From Catellatospora methionotrophica (GTDB lineage: Bacteria > Actinomycetota > Actinomycetes > Mycobacteriales > Micromonosporaceae), in contig NZ_JAAOTJ010000019.1 in the NCBI RefSeq assembly GCF_011297335.1, forward strand, positions 62,001 through 126,000: a stretch of 64,000 nt of DNA. The letters run 5' to 3'. This document shows positions 7,872 to 17,710 of the stretch, in pieces. The notes under the pieces were generated by a model. The model was given only the letters and a program-made list of their open reading frames with translations, was not told where the DNA came from and ran no database searches. The position numbers were made by a program, and so were the translations under genes. Each line of letters starts with the position of its first letter. Within the stretch, counting starts at the first letter, position 1.

Positions 7872-9091
7872 CAAGAGCTCTGCTGGAGCACCTTGTTCTT
7901 CACGGCAGTCTCGTTGTCCTGGCAGAACTCCTCGAACGTCTCCGAGAAGGCCGAGTGGCCCTGCCTGTCGGTCGCCACGAAGTAGTACCAGTCACCCTTC
8001 GGGGGCGACATCGCGCCCTCCAGCGCCGCCTTGCCGGGGTTGTTGATCGGCGTGGGGATCATCCCCTCGGCGTTGCGGTTGTACGGGTTCTTGGCGTCGG
8101 TCAGCTCGTCGTGGCTGAGCCCGCTCGACGGCTTGGGGTCCTTGCCCGCCAGCTCACGCGAGTAGTTCACGGTCACGTCGAACTGGAAGCAGGCACAGGT
8201 CAGGTCGGGGATGCGCTTGTAGACCCGGTTGTAGGCGACCCGGGCCACCTTGCCGAAGTCGTCGGCGTTGCCCGCCTCGGCCTGGGCCAGCGAGGCCACG
8301 ATCAGCGCCTCGTAGGGCGCGATGCCGCCGAGTTCGGCAGGCACGGTGTCGGCGAAGTTCATGCTGCCGGTGACCGTCAGGAACCGGTTGACCATGACCC
8401 GCAGCATGCTCTCCGCGGTGGCGTTGGGCGCGAACTCGTAGGTGTCGGGGAACAGGAAGCCCTCGACCGACGGGGTGACCTTCTTGTCGTCGGTACGGTT
8501 GAACCACCAGTCGGGCACCCCGAGCGCGAGCGGGTCCTCGGCGGCGGCCCTGAAGTCGGCCTCGGCGATGCCGGTCTTGGCCGCCAGCAGCTTGAACACC
8601 CGGAACGAGCTGAGCCCCTCCGGGATGGTGATCCCGTTGACGATCCGGTTCTTCAGGTCCAGCAGCCGCAGCACGGCGTCCTTGGCGCTCATGTGGGTGC
8701 GCATCTTGTAGAAGCCCGGCTGGATGCGCAGCGCGTCCGGGTTGCGCTCACCGGCCTCCACGAAGGCCTTCTCGCTGGCGATGACCCCGGCCGCCTTCAG
8801 CGTACGGGCGATGTCGGCCTGGGTGTCACCGCTCTTGATCTCGACCTGCACCTCGGTGCCGTCGGCCGAGGTCGCCCAGTCGGAGGCGCCCAGCGCCCCA
8901 CTGATCTTCTTGTAGACCACGACGGCGCCGACACCCAGCGCCCCGAGCAGCACCAGCGCCAGGCACATGGCCAGCACGGAGCGCATGCGACCGAACCGTC
9001 TGCGCTGACGACTCGCCTCGCCCGGCGGCAACTCCTGCCGGGGATCTCCGTCGTGGTCGTCGTCGAAAGCACGGTCCAGTTCGTCGATCAT
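7868..9091 (-). CDS. mltG: Endolytic murein transglycosylase MltG, paralogue 3
   Basis: 407 aa from ATG 9091, which overlaps the ruvX stop by four bases (ATGA); this coupling is why I prefer it to the in-frame ATG at 9121. It has an acidic start (MIDELDRAFDDDHDGD), a basic stretch, one membrane segment (about 40-62) and the YceG domain. VASLAQAEAGNADDFGKVAR (about 272) carries the conserved Glu. TCACFQFDVTVNY carries the CxC pair, and the C-terminus has EFCQDN and ends QSSC. By position directly after ruvX, this copy corresponds to the ancestral mltG of the alaS-ruvX-mltG-aroE order. Confidence 0.94.
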   Translation of the reverse strand: MIDELDRAFDDDHDGDPRQELPPGEASRQRRRFGRMRSVLAMCLALVLLGALGVGAVVVYKKISGALGASDWATSADGTEVQVEIKSGDTQADIARTLKAAGVIASEKAFVEAGERNPDALRIQPGFYKMRTHMSAKDAVLRLLDLKNRIVNGITIPEGLSSFRVFKLLAAKTGIAEADFRAAAEDPLALGVPDWWFNRTDDKKVTPSVEGFLFPDTYEFAPNATAESMLRVMVNRFLTVTGSMNFADTVPAELGGIAPYEALIVASLAQAEAGNADDFGKVARVAYNRVYKRIPDLTCACFQFDVTVNYSRELAGKDPKPSSGLSHDELTDAKNPYNRNAEGMIPTPINNPGKAALEGAMSPPKGDWYYFVATDRQGHSAFSETFEEFCQDNETAVKNKVLQQSSC

Positions 9092-9546
9092 CCTGCTCGC
9101 CTTCGCTGCGCGTCGAGCCAACCCTGCAGGATCTCCACCGCGGCCGCCTGGTCTACGACGGCACGCTGCCGCTTGCCCCGGACACCGCGGTCGGCGAGCC
9201 GCCGGGTGGCCGTGACGGTGGACATCCTCTCGTCAGCGAGCACCACCGGCACCGGCGCGATCAAACCGGCCAGGGCGTCGGCGTATGCCCTCACGTGCTT
9301 GGCCGCCGGACCCTCGACCCCGGCGAGGTTGATGGGCAGGCCCACCACCACCTCCACCGTGCCATGGTCGGCCACCAGGCGCGCTATCTCGACCATATCA
9401 GCTGAAATGTCTGAATCATCCGGTTTTGCTTGGCGAGCCACCGTGACCAGCGGCGTTGCCAAGATCCCGTCCGGATCGCACACCGCCACCCCGATCCGCA
9501 CCGTGCCCACGTCGACACCCAGCCGCACCCCACGGGTCCACGTCAT
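9088..9546 (-). CDS. ruvX: Holliday-junction resolvase-like / pre-16S rRNA nuclease RuvX (YqgF)
   Basis: 152 aa. This RNase-H-fold nuclease is thought to process the 5' end of 16S rRNA precursor. RGVRLGVDVGTVRIGVAVCD holds the first catalytic Asp, VVVGLPINLAG is the central strand, and LADERMST and the downstream DQAAAVEILQ supply the remaining acidic residues. ATG 9546 is chosen because GGAGG lies about 8 bases upstream and the family starts with this GVD strand. A strong hairpin (9569-9613) sits between alaS and ruvX only about 22 bases before the start. Confidence 0.93.
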   Translation of the reverse strand: MTWTRGVRLGVDVGTVRIGVAVCDPDGILATPLVTVARQAKPDDSDISADMVEIARLVADHGTVEVVVGLPINLAGVEGPAAKHVRAYADALAGLIAPVPVVLADERMSTVTATRRLADRGVRGKRQRAVVDQAAAVEILQGWLDAQRRRAG

Positions 9547-9568
9547 GACTTCGCCTCCACACGAAAGG

Positions 9569-9613
9569 CCGGAGCCCCGCCCCGTGCCGAACACGGCGGG
9601 GGCGGGGCTCCGG
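9569..9613 (-). terminator. Strong hairpin between alaS and ruvX
   Basis: CCGGAGCCCCGCCCC (9569-9583) pairs perfectly with 9599-9613; inside, CGTG/CACG can extend the stem. It begins 15 bases after the alaS stop. Because ruvX starts only 22 bases beyond, the hairpin must be a partial terminator, or ruvX must be transcribed from a promoter inside alaS. Confidence 0.8.
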
Positions 9614-9627
9614 ATGGATTACTCGGA

Positions 9628-12306
9628 TCAGCGGCTCTGGACCGCGTTCTGCACCGCGCCCAGCAGGTGCGGGGCCTGGTCGGCAGGCACGCCGCCACCC
9701 TGCGCCAGGTCGGCGTTGCCACCGCCCCGGCCCGACAGCGCACCCTTGACCAGGTCCTGCGCGGACAGGCCGCGCGACTTGGCCGCGTCGTTGATCGCCA
9801 CGATCAGCGACGCCTTGCCGTTGGCCCGCGAGGCCACCGCGACGACCGCGGGACGGTCCGCCGGGAAGCGGCCGCGCACCTCCTGCGCCAGCGTGCGCAC
9901 GTCGTTGACCGCCGCGCCCTCCGGCGCCTCGGTGCCCACGTACGCCACACCGCCCAGGTCCAGCGCGCCCTCGGCCAGCGCCGCGGCCCCGCCGAGCACC
10001 AGCTGCGCGCGCATCTTCTCCAGCTCGCGCTCCGCGTCGCGCAACTGCGCCACGGTCTGCTCGACCCGGTCGCCGACCTCCTCGCGCGGCACCCGGTACA
10101 TCTCCGCCAGGCGCGACACCAGCACGTGCTCCTTGGCCAGGTGCCGGAACGCGTCCATGCCGACCAGCGCGTCGACCCGGCGCACCCCGGAGCCGATGGA
10201 CGCCTCCGACAGGATCTTCACCAGGCCCAGCTGGCCCGAGCGGGCCGCGTGGGTGCCACCGCACAGCTCGCGGGCGTACTCGCCGACCTCGACGACGCGC
10301 ACGTACTCGCCGTACTTCTCGCCGAACAGCGCCATCGCGCCAAGCCGCTTGGCCTCGGCCTGCGAGGTGACGAACGCGCGCACCTCCAGGTCGCTCATCA
10401 GCACCTCGTTGACCTGCTGCTCGACGTCGTGCAGCACGCTGGCCGACACCGCGCCGGGGGTGTTGAAGTCGAACCGCAGGCGGCCCGGCGCGTTCAGCGA
10501 ACCCGCCTGGGTCGCCGACTCGCCGAGGAAGTTGCGCATGGTCTGGTGCACCAGGTGCGTCGCGGTGTGCGCCCGCGAGATCGCCCGGCGGCGCTCCACG
10601 TCGATCTGGGCGTACCCGGCCTCGCCGGAGCGGACCTCGCCCTCCACGACCCGCGCCTTGTGCACGATCAGGCCCGGCAGCGGCTGCTGCACGTCGAGCA
10701 CCTCGACCTTGCCGCCGCCGACCGTGATGACACCGAGGTCGGGCAGCTGGCCGCCGCCCTCGGCGTAGAACGGCGTGACGTCGAGCACGACCTCGACCAG
10801 CTCGCCCTCACCCGCCGACGTGATCAGGCCCGCGCCGCCGATCAGCGCGCGCACCTTCGACTCCCGCGACACCTCGGCGTAACCGGTGAACTCCACCGCC
10901 CCGCCCGCGTCGAGCGCGCCCCGGTACGCCGACAGGTCCGCGTGGCCCGTCTTGCGCGCCTGCGCGTCGGCCTTGGCCCGCTTGCGCTGCTCGGCCATCA
11001 GCCGCTTGAACCCGTCGGTGTCCACCGACAGGCCCTGCTCGGCCGCGATCTCCAGGGTCAGGTCGATCGGGAAGCCGTACGTGTCGTGCAGCTGGAACGC
11101 CTTGTCACCGGCGAGGGACTTGCCGCCCGCCTTCTTGGTGTCGGCGACCGCCACGTCCAGGATCGTGGTGCCCGCGCGCAGCGTCGTGCGGAACGCCTCC
11201 TCCTCGGCGTACGCGTACTGCGAGATGCGGCCGAAGTCCGTCGCGATCTCCGGGTACGACGGCGACATCGAGTCGCGCGCCACCGGCAGCAGCTCCGGCA
11301 GCGCCGGGTCCTCGTAGCCGAGCAGGCGCATCGCCCGGATCGCCCGGCGCATGATGCGGCGCAGCACGTAGCCGCGGCCCTCGTTCGACGGGGTCACGCC
11401 GTCGCCGATCAGCATCAGCGAGGTGCGCACGTGGTCGGCGATGACGCGCAGCCGCACGTCGTCGGGGTGCGACTCGGCCGCCGTGGTGGTGTGCCCGACG
11501 TTGTAGCGCTTGCCGGTCAGCTCACACGCCTTGTCGATCAGCGGGCGGACCTCGTCGATCTCGTAGAGGTTGTCGACGCCCTGCATGATCGAGGCCATCC
11601 GCTCCAGGCCCATGCCGGTGTCGATGTTCTTCGCCGGCAGCTCGCCCAGGATCGGGTAGTTCTCCTTGTCGGTGCCCGGACCCCGCTCGTACTGCATGAA
11701 GACGTTGTTCCAGACCTCCATGTAGCGGTCCTCGTCGACCTCCGGACCACCCTCGCGCCCGTACGCCGGACCGCGGTCGATGTAGATCTCCGAACACGGG
11801 CCGCACGGCCCCGGGATGCCCATGGACCAGAAGTTGTCCGCCTTGCCGCGGCGCACGATGCGCTCCGCGGGCAGGCCGACGGCACGCCAGTAGCCGATCG
11901 ACTCGTCGTCGTCGAGATACACCGTCGCCCAGATCTTGTCCTGGTCGATGCCGTAACCGCCCGCGTCCAGCGGCTTGGTCATCAGGTCCCAGGAGAGGCG
12001 GATCGCCTCCTCCTTGAAGTAGTCGCCGAAGGAGAAGTTGCCGTTCATCTGGAAGAACGTGCCGTGCCGCGAGGTCTTGCCGACCTCGTCGATGTCCGGG
12101 GTACGGATGCACTTCTGCACGCTGACCGCGCGCCGGAACGGCGGGGTCTGCTGGCCCAGGAAGTAGGGCACGAACTGCACCATGCCGGCGTTGACGAACA
12201 GCAGGTTCGGATCGTCGATGGCCGGCAGCGGAGCGCTCGGGACCACGGCGTGCCCGTTGGCCTCGAAATGCGCCAGGAAACGTCGTTTGACTTCCGCGGT
12301 CCTCAT
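9628..12306 (-). CDS. alaS: Alanyl-tRNA synthetase
   Basis: 892 aa from ATG 12306, whose ATGA overlaps the stop of the preceding small gene; a 22-codon longer reading is rejected because the family starts [14 protein letters not shown]. It charges tRNA-Ala. The class II catalytic core begins with [16 protein letters not shown]. The editing domain has HTATHLVHQ (HxxxH, near 577) and [10 protein letters not shown] (near 680), which together bind zinc and clear mischarged Ser/Gly. The C-terminal DHHA1-type region ends GKGGG-like ([16 protein letters not shown]). It is the last gene of a compact minus-strand run from rarA. Confidence 0.98.
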   Translation of the reverse strand: MRTAEVKRRFLAHFEANGHAVVPSAPLPAIDDPNLLFVNAGMVQFVPYFLGQQTPPFRRAVSVQKCIRTPDIDEVGKTSRHGTFFQMNGNFSFGDYFKEEAIRLSWDLMTKPLDAGGYGIDQDKIWATVYLDDDESIGYWRAVGLPAERIVRRGKADNFWSMGIPGPCGPCSEIYIDRGPAYGREGGPEVDEDRYMEVWNNVFMQYERGPGTDKENYPILGELPAKNIDTGMGLERMASIMQGVDNLYEIDEVRPLIDKACELTGKRYNVGHTTTAAESHPDDVRLRVIADHVRTSLMLIGDGVTPSNEGRGYVLRRIMRRAIRAMRLLGYEDPALPELLPVARDSMSPSYPEIATDFGRISQYAYAEEEAFRTTLRAGTTILDVAVADTKKAGGKSLAGDKAFQLHDTYGFPIDLTLEIAAEQGLSVDTDGFKRLMAEQRKRAKADAQARKTGHADLSAYRGALDAGGAVEFTGYAEVSRESKVRALIGGAGLITSAGEGELVEVVLDVTPFYAEGGGQLPDLGVITVGGGKVEVLDVQQPLPGLIVHKARVVEGEVRSGEAGYAQIDVERRRAISRAHTATHLVHQTMRNFLGESATQAGSLNAPGRLRFDFNTPGAVSASVLHDVEQQVNEVLMSDLEVRAFVTSQAEAKRLGAMALFGEKYGEYVRVVEVGEYARELCGGTHAARSGQLGLVKILSEASIGSGVRRVDALVGMDAFRHLAKEHVLVSRLAEMYRVPREEVGDRVEQTVAQLRDAERELEKMRAQLVLGGAAALAEGALDLGGVAYVGTEAPEGAAVNDVRTLAQEVRGRFPADRPAVVAVASRANGKASLIVAINDAAKSRGLSAQDLVKGALSGRGGGNADLAQGGGVPADQAPHLLGAVQNAVQSR

Positions 12307-12620
12307 CGCTGCTGCTCGCCTTCCTGCTGCTGCTTGAACTGATAGAACTTGCTGCCGACGCCGTGTGCCCACGGCAGGTCGACGGGCTCGATGGAGACGC
12401 CGTCGGAGAAGGCTGCGAACAGTTGCTCCTCGCGATCGGCCATGCCGTCGCGGACGTCATCCATAAAGCTACGCACCGAGCCCGCGGCGTGACCAATGGA
12501 TTCCTGAGCGGTCCCGGCCAGCCCCGCCGGGGTGAACTTACGCGCCTGGCGGGTCACCAACCGCACCACCACGACGCCGACGCCGATGCCCACACCGAGC
12601 CAGAGCAGTCTGCGGATCAC
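12303..12620 (-). CDS. Small membrane-anchored protein (DUF6167-like)
   Basis: 105 aa. Residues 3-22 ([20 protein letters not shown]) form a hydrophobic anchor, followed by an amphipathic cytoplasmic region and a Gln/Glu-rich tail. It matches the short protein that in actinomycetes sits between the DUF948 gene and alaS. Its biochemical role is unknown to me. It starts 3 bases after the upstream gene and overlaps alaS by four bases, so it is co-translated with both. Confidence 0.8.
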   Translation of the reverse strand: MIRRLLWLGVGIGVGVVVVRLVTRQARKFTPAGLAGTAQESIGHAAGSVRSFMDDVRDGMADREEQLFAAFSDGVSIEPVDLPWAHGVGSKFYQFKQQQEGEQQR

Positions 12621-12623
12621 GGC

Positions 12624-13076
12624 TCAGCCCCGCCGGGTGCGCTTGCGCGCCTTGAGCTCGTCACGCACCGACTTCGCCTCGTCGGCCTCCTTGCGGGCCG
12701 ACGTCGCGCGCCGTACGCCGTAGGTGAACGCGGCCGCCTTGACCAGCGGGCTGGCCGCGGTCGCCGAGACCACACTCACCAGGTTCGAGATGTTGGCCGT
12801 GGTCGACGCCAGGTGCTGGGTCATCACGTCGACCTTCGCCAGCTGCACGTTCACCCCGTCCAGCGTGACCTGGGTCTGCCCGAGCGCCGTGTTGACGTTG
12901 TCCACGGTCAGGTTCACGTTGTCCAGGATGGGCCCCGTACGCTGACTGACCTGCCGCAACGTCACCGTGGCGGCGTCGACGGTGTGCCGCAGCCGCAGGA
13001 TCGGCACGGCAAGCACCAGCACCAGCATCGCGAACGCACCCGCCGCGATCAGCGCCGCGATCTCGCCTCCAGACAT
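12624..13076 (-). CDS. DUF948 membrane protein
   Basis: 150 aa. It has an N-terminal membrane segment (about 6-27) and then a long helical region with heptad-like spacing (LDNVNLTVDNVNTALGQTQV). This is the pattern of DUF948 proteins, which resemble t-SNARE or methyl-accepting coiled coils. The C-terminal tail is basic (KARKRTRRG). GGAGG lies 8 bases before ATG 13076. It sits in the rarA to alaS run; a structural role at the membrane is likely but unproven. Confidence 0.82.
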   Translation of the reverse strand: MSGGEIAALIAAGAFAMLVLVLAVPILRLRHTVDAATVTLRQVSQRTGPILDNVNLTVDNVNTALGQTQVTLDGVNVQLAKVDVMTQHLASTTANISNLVSVVSATAASPLVKAAAFTYGVRRATSARKEADEAKSVRDELKARKRTRRG

Positions 13077-13156
13077 GCCACATCCTCCGCACGTCGCACT
13101 TTGTCCTGACGTGCAGACCCTACCGTCCGCCGCGACGGCGCTCGCAGCAGCCGGGC

Positions 13157-15340
13157 TCAGCTCGCCGAGGGTGTCGGGGCAGGACTCTCCTCACCGGTCT
13201 CCTCGTCCCCCTCGGTGCCGGGGCCGCCGTCAGGATCCCCGGTGTAGCGCAGGCGGTCGTCCGCGACCGTGTTCTGCACCTTGATCGTCACCGCGGAGCC
13301 CGTGCAGGCGTCGGCGTTGCCCGCGGGCGGGGCCGAGGCCGCGGCCGGCGGATCCGCGCTGGGCTCCGTCGACGGCGCCGCGCTCGGCCCGATGGTCGGC
13401 CGGTTACGCAGCAGGTCGGTGCACTCGGGCGTGGTGATCGGACGAACCCACAGGTCGAGGGTGAACTCGTCCCGGCGCCAGCAGGAGTACTTGCCCTCGC
13501 CGCCCTCGTCCAGCACGCAGCTCGGCACGTCCCAGCGGGCCCACCCGGCATCGGTGAGCGCCTTCTGGTACGCCGTCGTGGTGTCGTCGATGCCCCGCGC
13601 GGACTCCAGCGAGCGCTCGCGGTAGCGGCAGTCGATCAGGCACCAGCGGCTGCCGTAGATGTTGTCCACGGTCTTGCCCGAGGTGACCGCCCACGTCGGC
13701 ACGTCCAGCGCGTCCAGGGTGGTCAGCACCGGGTCACGGGTCGCCGCGCGCAGCACGAAGTAGAACGGCAGCGCGCCGACGACGACGGCCACCAGCGCGA
13801 TCAGCGTCCACATGCGCAGCCGCTGCTGCTCACGCAGCTGCTTGCGTACCTCCGACCGGGCCCCGCGGATGACCTCGACACCCGCGGCCAGCCCGGGGCG
13901 GCGATCCCCCGCGGGCGGCACCACGGCGTTGGGGTCCGGCGGGCGCACCGCGATCGGCTCGGGACGGCCCGGCGGGCGTCCACCGGCCGGACCGGGACCC
14001 GCCGGGGGACCACCGGCCATACCGGGACCCATCGGCGCGCCGCCCAGCACAGGGCCACCGGCCAGACCGGGACCACCCATCGGGCCGGGACCCGCGACGG
14101 GACCGCCCTGCTTCGGGCCGGGTCCGGCGTGCGGCGCGGCCATCGGGCCGGGTACGGCCTGCGGCGGCATACCGCCCATCGGGGCCGGTCCGCCGTGGGC
14201 CGGACCGGGCGGCGGGATCGGCACGCCACCCCGGTTCGGGCGGCCCTGGGCGGGCGGCGGGGAGACCGGGGCGACCGCCGGGAACCCGGCGCGCTGCGGC
14301 TCGGGGCGCACCGGCGGGCGGGCCACCGGTGATCCCGGCATACCGGCCGGGGCGGGCGGCATCGCCGGGCGGCCGCGCGTGGCGTCCGGAGCCGGAGTGC
14401 CGGTGATGCGCGAGATCTCGCCGGTACGGGTGGGGTCCATCTCACGGCGGCGGACCACCGGCGGCTCACCACCGGGTTTGCGCAGCGGCGGCTCCGGACG
14501 GGTCCGGCCCGGCGGCGGCTCCATCGGCGCGGGCTCGGGACGGCCCCGGCGCGGCTCCTCGGCCTCCGGACGGCCGGTCCGGCGTCCCGTGGGCTCGTCC
14601 ACGCCGTGGCGACGGCTGCCGGTGTCGTCAGCGGCGGCACGGCGGCCCGACGGCTCCTCGGCGGCCCGGCGGCCGGTGGGCTCATCGACCGCTCTGCGCC
14701 CCGACGGCTCCTCCGCGGCGCGGCGGCCGGTCGGCTCCTCGGCGGCGCGGCGGTGGCCGCCGGTCGGCTCCTCGTCGACCCGGCGGCGGCCGCCGGAGGT
14801 GTCCTCGGGGCGGCGGCGAGCGCCGGAGGTGTCGTCGTCGGCGCGGCGGCGGCCCGAGGGCTCCTCCTCCGCCCGTCGGCGGCCGGTCGGGATGTCCTCG
14901 CCGCGCTGCGCTACCCCGGTGTCCTCACCGGCACGACGGCGGCCGGACGGCTCCTCCTCGGACCTGCGGCGGCCCGCGGGCGGCTCGTCCGGGGTACGCC
15001 TGCGGCCACCCTGGGTGTCCTCCGGCGCACGGCGCTCGCCGGCGGAGGCGTCCTCGTCGCGGCGGCGGGCGGCCGGAGCGTCACCGCCGCGCGGGCGGCG
15101 GCCCGCGTCCGCCGGAGCACCCGGGGCACCGGCCGGGGCGGCGTCGTCGCTCAGCGCGCTCAACTTGTCCCAGCGGCTGCTGCCGCCGTCGGTGAAGTCG
15201 GTGTCGTCGAACTGGTCCTTGGCCTGCTTCGCACCGCGCAGGTCGTCGAGCCAGCCGGTCTCCTCCTGCGGGACGTCCTCGGCCTCACCGCCGCGGCCCT
15301 TCTTGCGGCCCCGTCCGTCGGTCGCGTCGGCCCTGCTCAT
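13157..15340 (-). CDS. Large disordered single-pass membrane protein with Arg/Glu-rich repeats
   Basis: 727 aa. ATG 15340 overlaps the rarA stop as ATGA, which fixes the start. An acidic N-terminus (about 1-60) is followed by some 20 imperfect short repeats around [21 protein letters not shown] (about 70-260). Next comes a Pro/Gly/Met-rich stretch of [12 protein letters not shown] runs (about 280-470), one membrane segment at 510-532, and an extracytoplasmic domain with six cysteines ([29 protein letters not shown]). The tail is acidic and Pro/Ser-rich. No enzyme motif is visible. The mixed-charge and Pro-rich cytoplasmic region suggests a binding scaffold; this is inference. Confidence 0.85.
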   Translation of the reverse strand: MSRADATDGRGRKKGRGGEAEDVPQEETGWLDDLRGAKQAKDQFDDTDFTDGGSSRWDKLSALSDDAAPAGAPGAPADAGRRPRGGDAPAARRRDEDASAGERRAPEDTQGGRRRTPDEPPAGRRRSEEEPSGRRRAGEDTGVAQRGEDIPTGRRRAEEEPSGRRRADDDTSGARRRPEDTSGGRRRVDEEPTGGHRRAAEEPTGRRAAEEPSGRRAVDEPTGRRAAEEPSGRRAAADDTGSRRHGVDEPTGRRTGRPEAEEPRRGRPEPAPMEPPPGRTRPEPPLRKPGGEPPVVRRREMDPTRTGEISRITGTPAPDATRGRPAMPPAPAGMPGSPVARPPVRPEPQRAGFPAVAPVSPPPAQGRPNRGGVPIPPPGPAHGGPAPMGGMPPQAVPGPMAAPHAGPGPKQGGPVAGPGPMGGPGLAGGPVLGGAPMGPGMAGGPPAGPGPAGGRPPGRPEPIAVRPPDPNAVVPPAGDRRPGLAAGVEVIRGARSEVRKQLREQQRLRMWTLIALVAVVVGALPFYFVLRAATRDPVLTTLDALDVPTWAVTSGKTVDNIYGSRWCLIDCRYRERSLESARGIDDTTTAYQKALTDAGWARWDVPSCVLDEGGEGKYSCWRRDEFTLDLWVRPITTPECTDLLRNRPTIGPSAAPSTEPSADPPAAASAPPAGNADACTGSAVTIKVQNTVADDRLRYTGDPDGGPGTEGDEETGEESPAPTPSAS

Positions 15341-16767
15341 CGCTTCTCCTCGCTGCGCTCGCTCGCGGACTTGTCCTCGCCGCGGCCGGTGTTGCCGGTT
15401 CCCCGGACCACGGCGCGCAACTTCGGCAGGCGTTCGGCGATCTGCCGTTCGCCGCCGTGTCCGGTGGGACGGTAGTAGTCGACGTCGACGAGATCGTCGG
15501 GCGGGTACTGCTGACCCACCACACCTCGGGCGTCGTCGTGCGGGTAGCGGTAGCCGACACCGTGGCCCAGGCCCTTGGAGCCCGCGTAGTGGGCGTCGCG
15601 CAGGTGCGGGGGGACCGCACCGGCCTTGCCGGCGCGTACGTCGGCGATCGCCGCGAAGATGGCCGTGGTGACCGCGTTGGACTTGGGCGCGGTCGCCAGG
15701 TGCGCGACCGCCTGGGCCAGGTTCAGCTGCGCTTCGGGCAGCCCCACGTGCTGCACCGCGTACGAGGCGTTCACCGCGGCGGTCAGCGCCGTCGGGTCGG
15801 CCAGGCCGACGTCCTCGCTGGCGAAGATGATCAGGCGGCGGGCGATGAAGCGCGGGTCCTCCCCGGCGGTCAGCATCCGGGCCAGGTAGTGCAGTGCCGC
15901 GTCCACGTCCGAACCGCGCATGCTCTTGATGAACGCGCTGATCACGTCGTAGTGGGCGTCGCCCGCGCGGTCGTAGCGCAGCGCGGCCACGTCGACCGCG
16001 CGCTCGGCGGTGGCCACGTCGATCTCGGGCACGCCGTCGCCGTCGTGGATCGCGAGCGCCGAACCGGCCGCCGCCTCCAGCGCGGTGAGCGCCTTGCGTA
16101 CGTCGCCACCGGCCAGGCGTACCAGATGGTCCTCGGCCTCGGGGGCGATGGTGACCGTCCCGGCCAGCCCGCGCGGGTCGGTCAGCGCGCGGCGCACCAG
16201 GCCGCGCACCGCGTCGTCGTCCAGCGGCTTGAGGGTCAGCAGCACGCAGCGCGACAGCAGCGGCGAGATGATCGAGAAGTACGGGTTCTCCGTGGTCGCC
16301 GCGAGCAGCGTCACCGTACGGTCCTCGACCGCCGCCAGCAGCGAGTCCTGCTGGGTCTTGGTGAACCGGTGCACCTCGTCGATGAACAGCACGGTGGGCG
16401 CGCCACCAGCCCTGCGGCGCCGTCGCGCGGTGTCGATGACCTCGCGCACCTCCTTGACCCCGGCGGTCAGCGCCGACATCGCCACGAAGTGCCGGTCGTC
16501 GGCCTCGGCGACCAGGTGCGCGATCGTGGTCTTGCCGCAGCCGGGCGGCCCCCACAGGATCACCGACATCGGCGCACCGCCCGCGACCAGGCGGCGCAGC
16601 GGCGCACCCGGCGCGAGCAGGTGGTCCTGCCCGACGAGCTCGTCGATGCCGGACGGGCGCAACCGGACCGCCAGCGGGGCGTCCGCCGACGGCGCCTCGA
16701 ACCCCGGCGAGCCGACCCGGCGATCGGCTGCCGCAGGCTCCAGCGAGAAGAGGCCGTCGGTCTGCAT
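15337..16767 (-). CDS. rarA: Replication-associated recombination protein A (AAA+ ATPase)
   Basis: 476 aa from ATG 16767 ([10 protein letters not shown]); an in-frame GTG 7 codons upstream is less typical. RarA/MgsA acts at stalled replication forks with SSB. Walker A is GPPGCGKT at 73-80 and Walker B is [10 protein letters not shown] near 128. Sensor 1 is [12 protein letters not shown], and an arginine finger lies in [10 protein letters not shown]. The C-terminal half contains the MgsA tetramerisation motif region ([20 protein letters not shown]). Its final codons (SERSEEKR) are encoded by the recurrent sequence family F. Confidence 0.94.
   Translation of the reverse strand: MQTDGLFSLEPAAADRRVGSPGFEAPSADAPLAVRLRPSGIDELVGQDHLLAPGAPLRRLVAGGAPMSVILWGPPGCGKTTIAHLVAEADDRHFVAMSALTAGVKEVREVIDTARRRRRAGGAPTVLFIDEVHRFTKTQQDSLLAAVEDRTVTLLAATTENPYFSIISPLLSRCVLLTLKPLDDDAVRGLVRRALTDPRGLAGTVTIAPEAEDHLVRLAGGDVRKALTALEAAAGSALAIHDGDGVPEIDVATAERAVDVAALRYDRAGDAHYDVISAFIKSMRGSDVDAALHYLARMLTAGEDPRFIARRLIIFASEDVGLADPTALTAAVNASYAVQHVGLPEAQLNLAQAVAHLATAPKSNAVTTAIFAAIADVRAGKAGAVPPHLRDAHYAGSKGLGHGVGYRYPHDDARGVVGQQYPPDDLVDVDYYRPTGHGGERQIAERLPKLRAVVRGTGNTGRGEDKSASERSEEKR
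15341..15366 (-). repeat. Short repeat F (GAGCGCAGCGAGGAG), copy 1
   Basis: On the minus strand CGAGCGCAGCGAGGAG is followed by AAGCGATGA. The same 16 bases precede ruvB at 39087-39113. The GAGGAG inside the repeat serves as the ribosome site of the next gene, so the repeat donates both the rarA C-terminal tail and the downstream Shine-Dalgarno sequence. Confidence 0.6.
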
Positions 16768-16841
16768 CACGCAGACGATACCCGGCACCGCGACAGGCCG
16801 CTTCAGCCGATCTTCACCCTCGCGACCGGTAAGGTGGCCGC

Positions 16842-17576
16842 GTGGCTCTCACCCCTGACTTCTACGGACGTGACGACCTGCTCGCGAAGCTGGACGACCA
16901 CCCCTACGCGCGCCTCACGGCGGGCGGCGACGACGTACGCGGGTACGTCCTGCCCGGCGCGCTGGCCTGGACCTCGCTCGGCCCCTGGGGCCCGATCGCC
17001 GCCTCGCTCGGCGACGCGGCCGCGACCGCCGCGCTGTTCTCGCGGCTCGCCGCCGACCGCGCGCTGACCACGGGAACCTGGGTCCACCTCCCCCGGATCG
17101 GCCGTGCCGAGGCTGCCGCGGCGCTGACCGCCGACGCGCACGACGACTGGGAGTACCTGTGGACCGCCGACGCCCCCGCCCCGCATCCGGGTGAGGCGGC
17201 CGTGGTCGCCCTCGACCCCGGCGAGCACGACGCCGTCGCCGCCGTGCTCGATGACGCGCTGCCCGACAGCACCAGCCGACCCAGCGACCCCCGCATCCGG
17301 CAGTGGCACGGCATCCGCGAGCACGGCCGCCTGGTCGCCGTCGCGGGCGACCGCAGCCTGAACGGCGTCGGCTTCCTGGCCGGCATCGCCGTCGCGTCGA
17401 CCGCCCAGGGCCGCGGCCACGGCGCCGCGATCACCACCGCCCTGACCCGCCGCCTGATCGCCGAGTTCGGCGTCAGCTCCCTGGGCGTCATGTCCGACAA
17501 CACCCGCGCCCTGACCCTCTACCACCGCCTCGGCTACACCGCCGCGATCCCCCGCACCTCGCTCCGCCTGTCCTGA
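16842..17576 (+). CDS. GNAT-family N-acetyltransferase
   Basis: 244 aa from GTG 16842, with a short purine-rich site (AAGG) 10 bases upstream. The first half is divergent. The second half is a GNAT fold: [20 protein letters not shown] is the acetyl-CoA-binding signature (Q/RxxGxG/A) and [15 protein letters not shown] is the closing strand-helix. It probably acetylates a small amine; the substrate cannot be told. It is a single gene, divergent from rarA across about 75 bases and convergent with the M50 protease gene across hairpin B1. Confidence 0.85.
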   Translation: MALTPDFYGRDDLLAKLDDHPYARLTAGGDDVRGYVLPGALAWTSLGPWGPIAASLGDAAATAALFSRLAADRALTTGTWVHLPRIGRAEAAAALTADAHDDWEYLWTADAPAPHPGEAAVVALDPGEHDAVAAVLDDALPDSTSRPSDPRIRQWHGIREHGRLVAVAGDRSLNGVGFLAGIAVASTAQGRGHGAAITTALTRRLIAEFGVSSLGVMSDNTRALTLYHRLGYTAAIPRTSLRLS

Positions 17577-17590
17577 CCCACCGCCTCCGC

Positions 17591-17655
17591 ATAGACGTTG
17601 GCCTATCTGGATGAGTATTTTTGGATCGAACCCATCCAGATAGGCCAACGTCTAT
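17591..17655. repeat. Inverted repeat family B, copy 1
   Basis: Perfect 23-base arms (17591-17613 and 17633-17655) flank a 19-base centre ending GATCGAACC. Arm core: TAGACGTTGGCCTATCTGG. It sits between two convergent genes. Copies 2 and 3 are at 24130-24194 and 58772-58838. Confidence 0.95.
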
Positions 17656-17710
17656 CACAGGGGAGGTGCGGCCGAGTGTCGCTGGCCCTGGGGGTGGTCG
17701 GGGGCGGGGG

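Noticed and set aside
7844-12342. Very long plus-strand open frames opposite mltG3 and alaS (about 970 codons each)
   Set aside because: They are antisense to complete conserved genes, and such frames arise from GC-rich codon bias. Their translations are Arg/His/Leu/Gly-rich without motifs or ribosome sites.
13157-16555. One 1132-codon minus-strand protein covering rarA and the disordered gene
   Set aside because: Its first third is an out-of-frame shadow of rarA; the real gene starts at ATG 15340, which overlaps the rarA stop.
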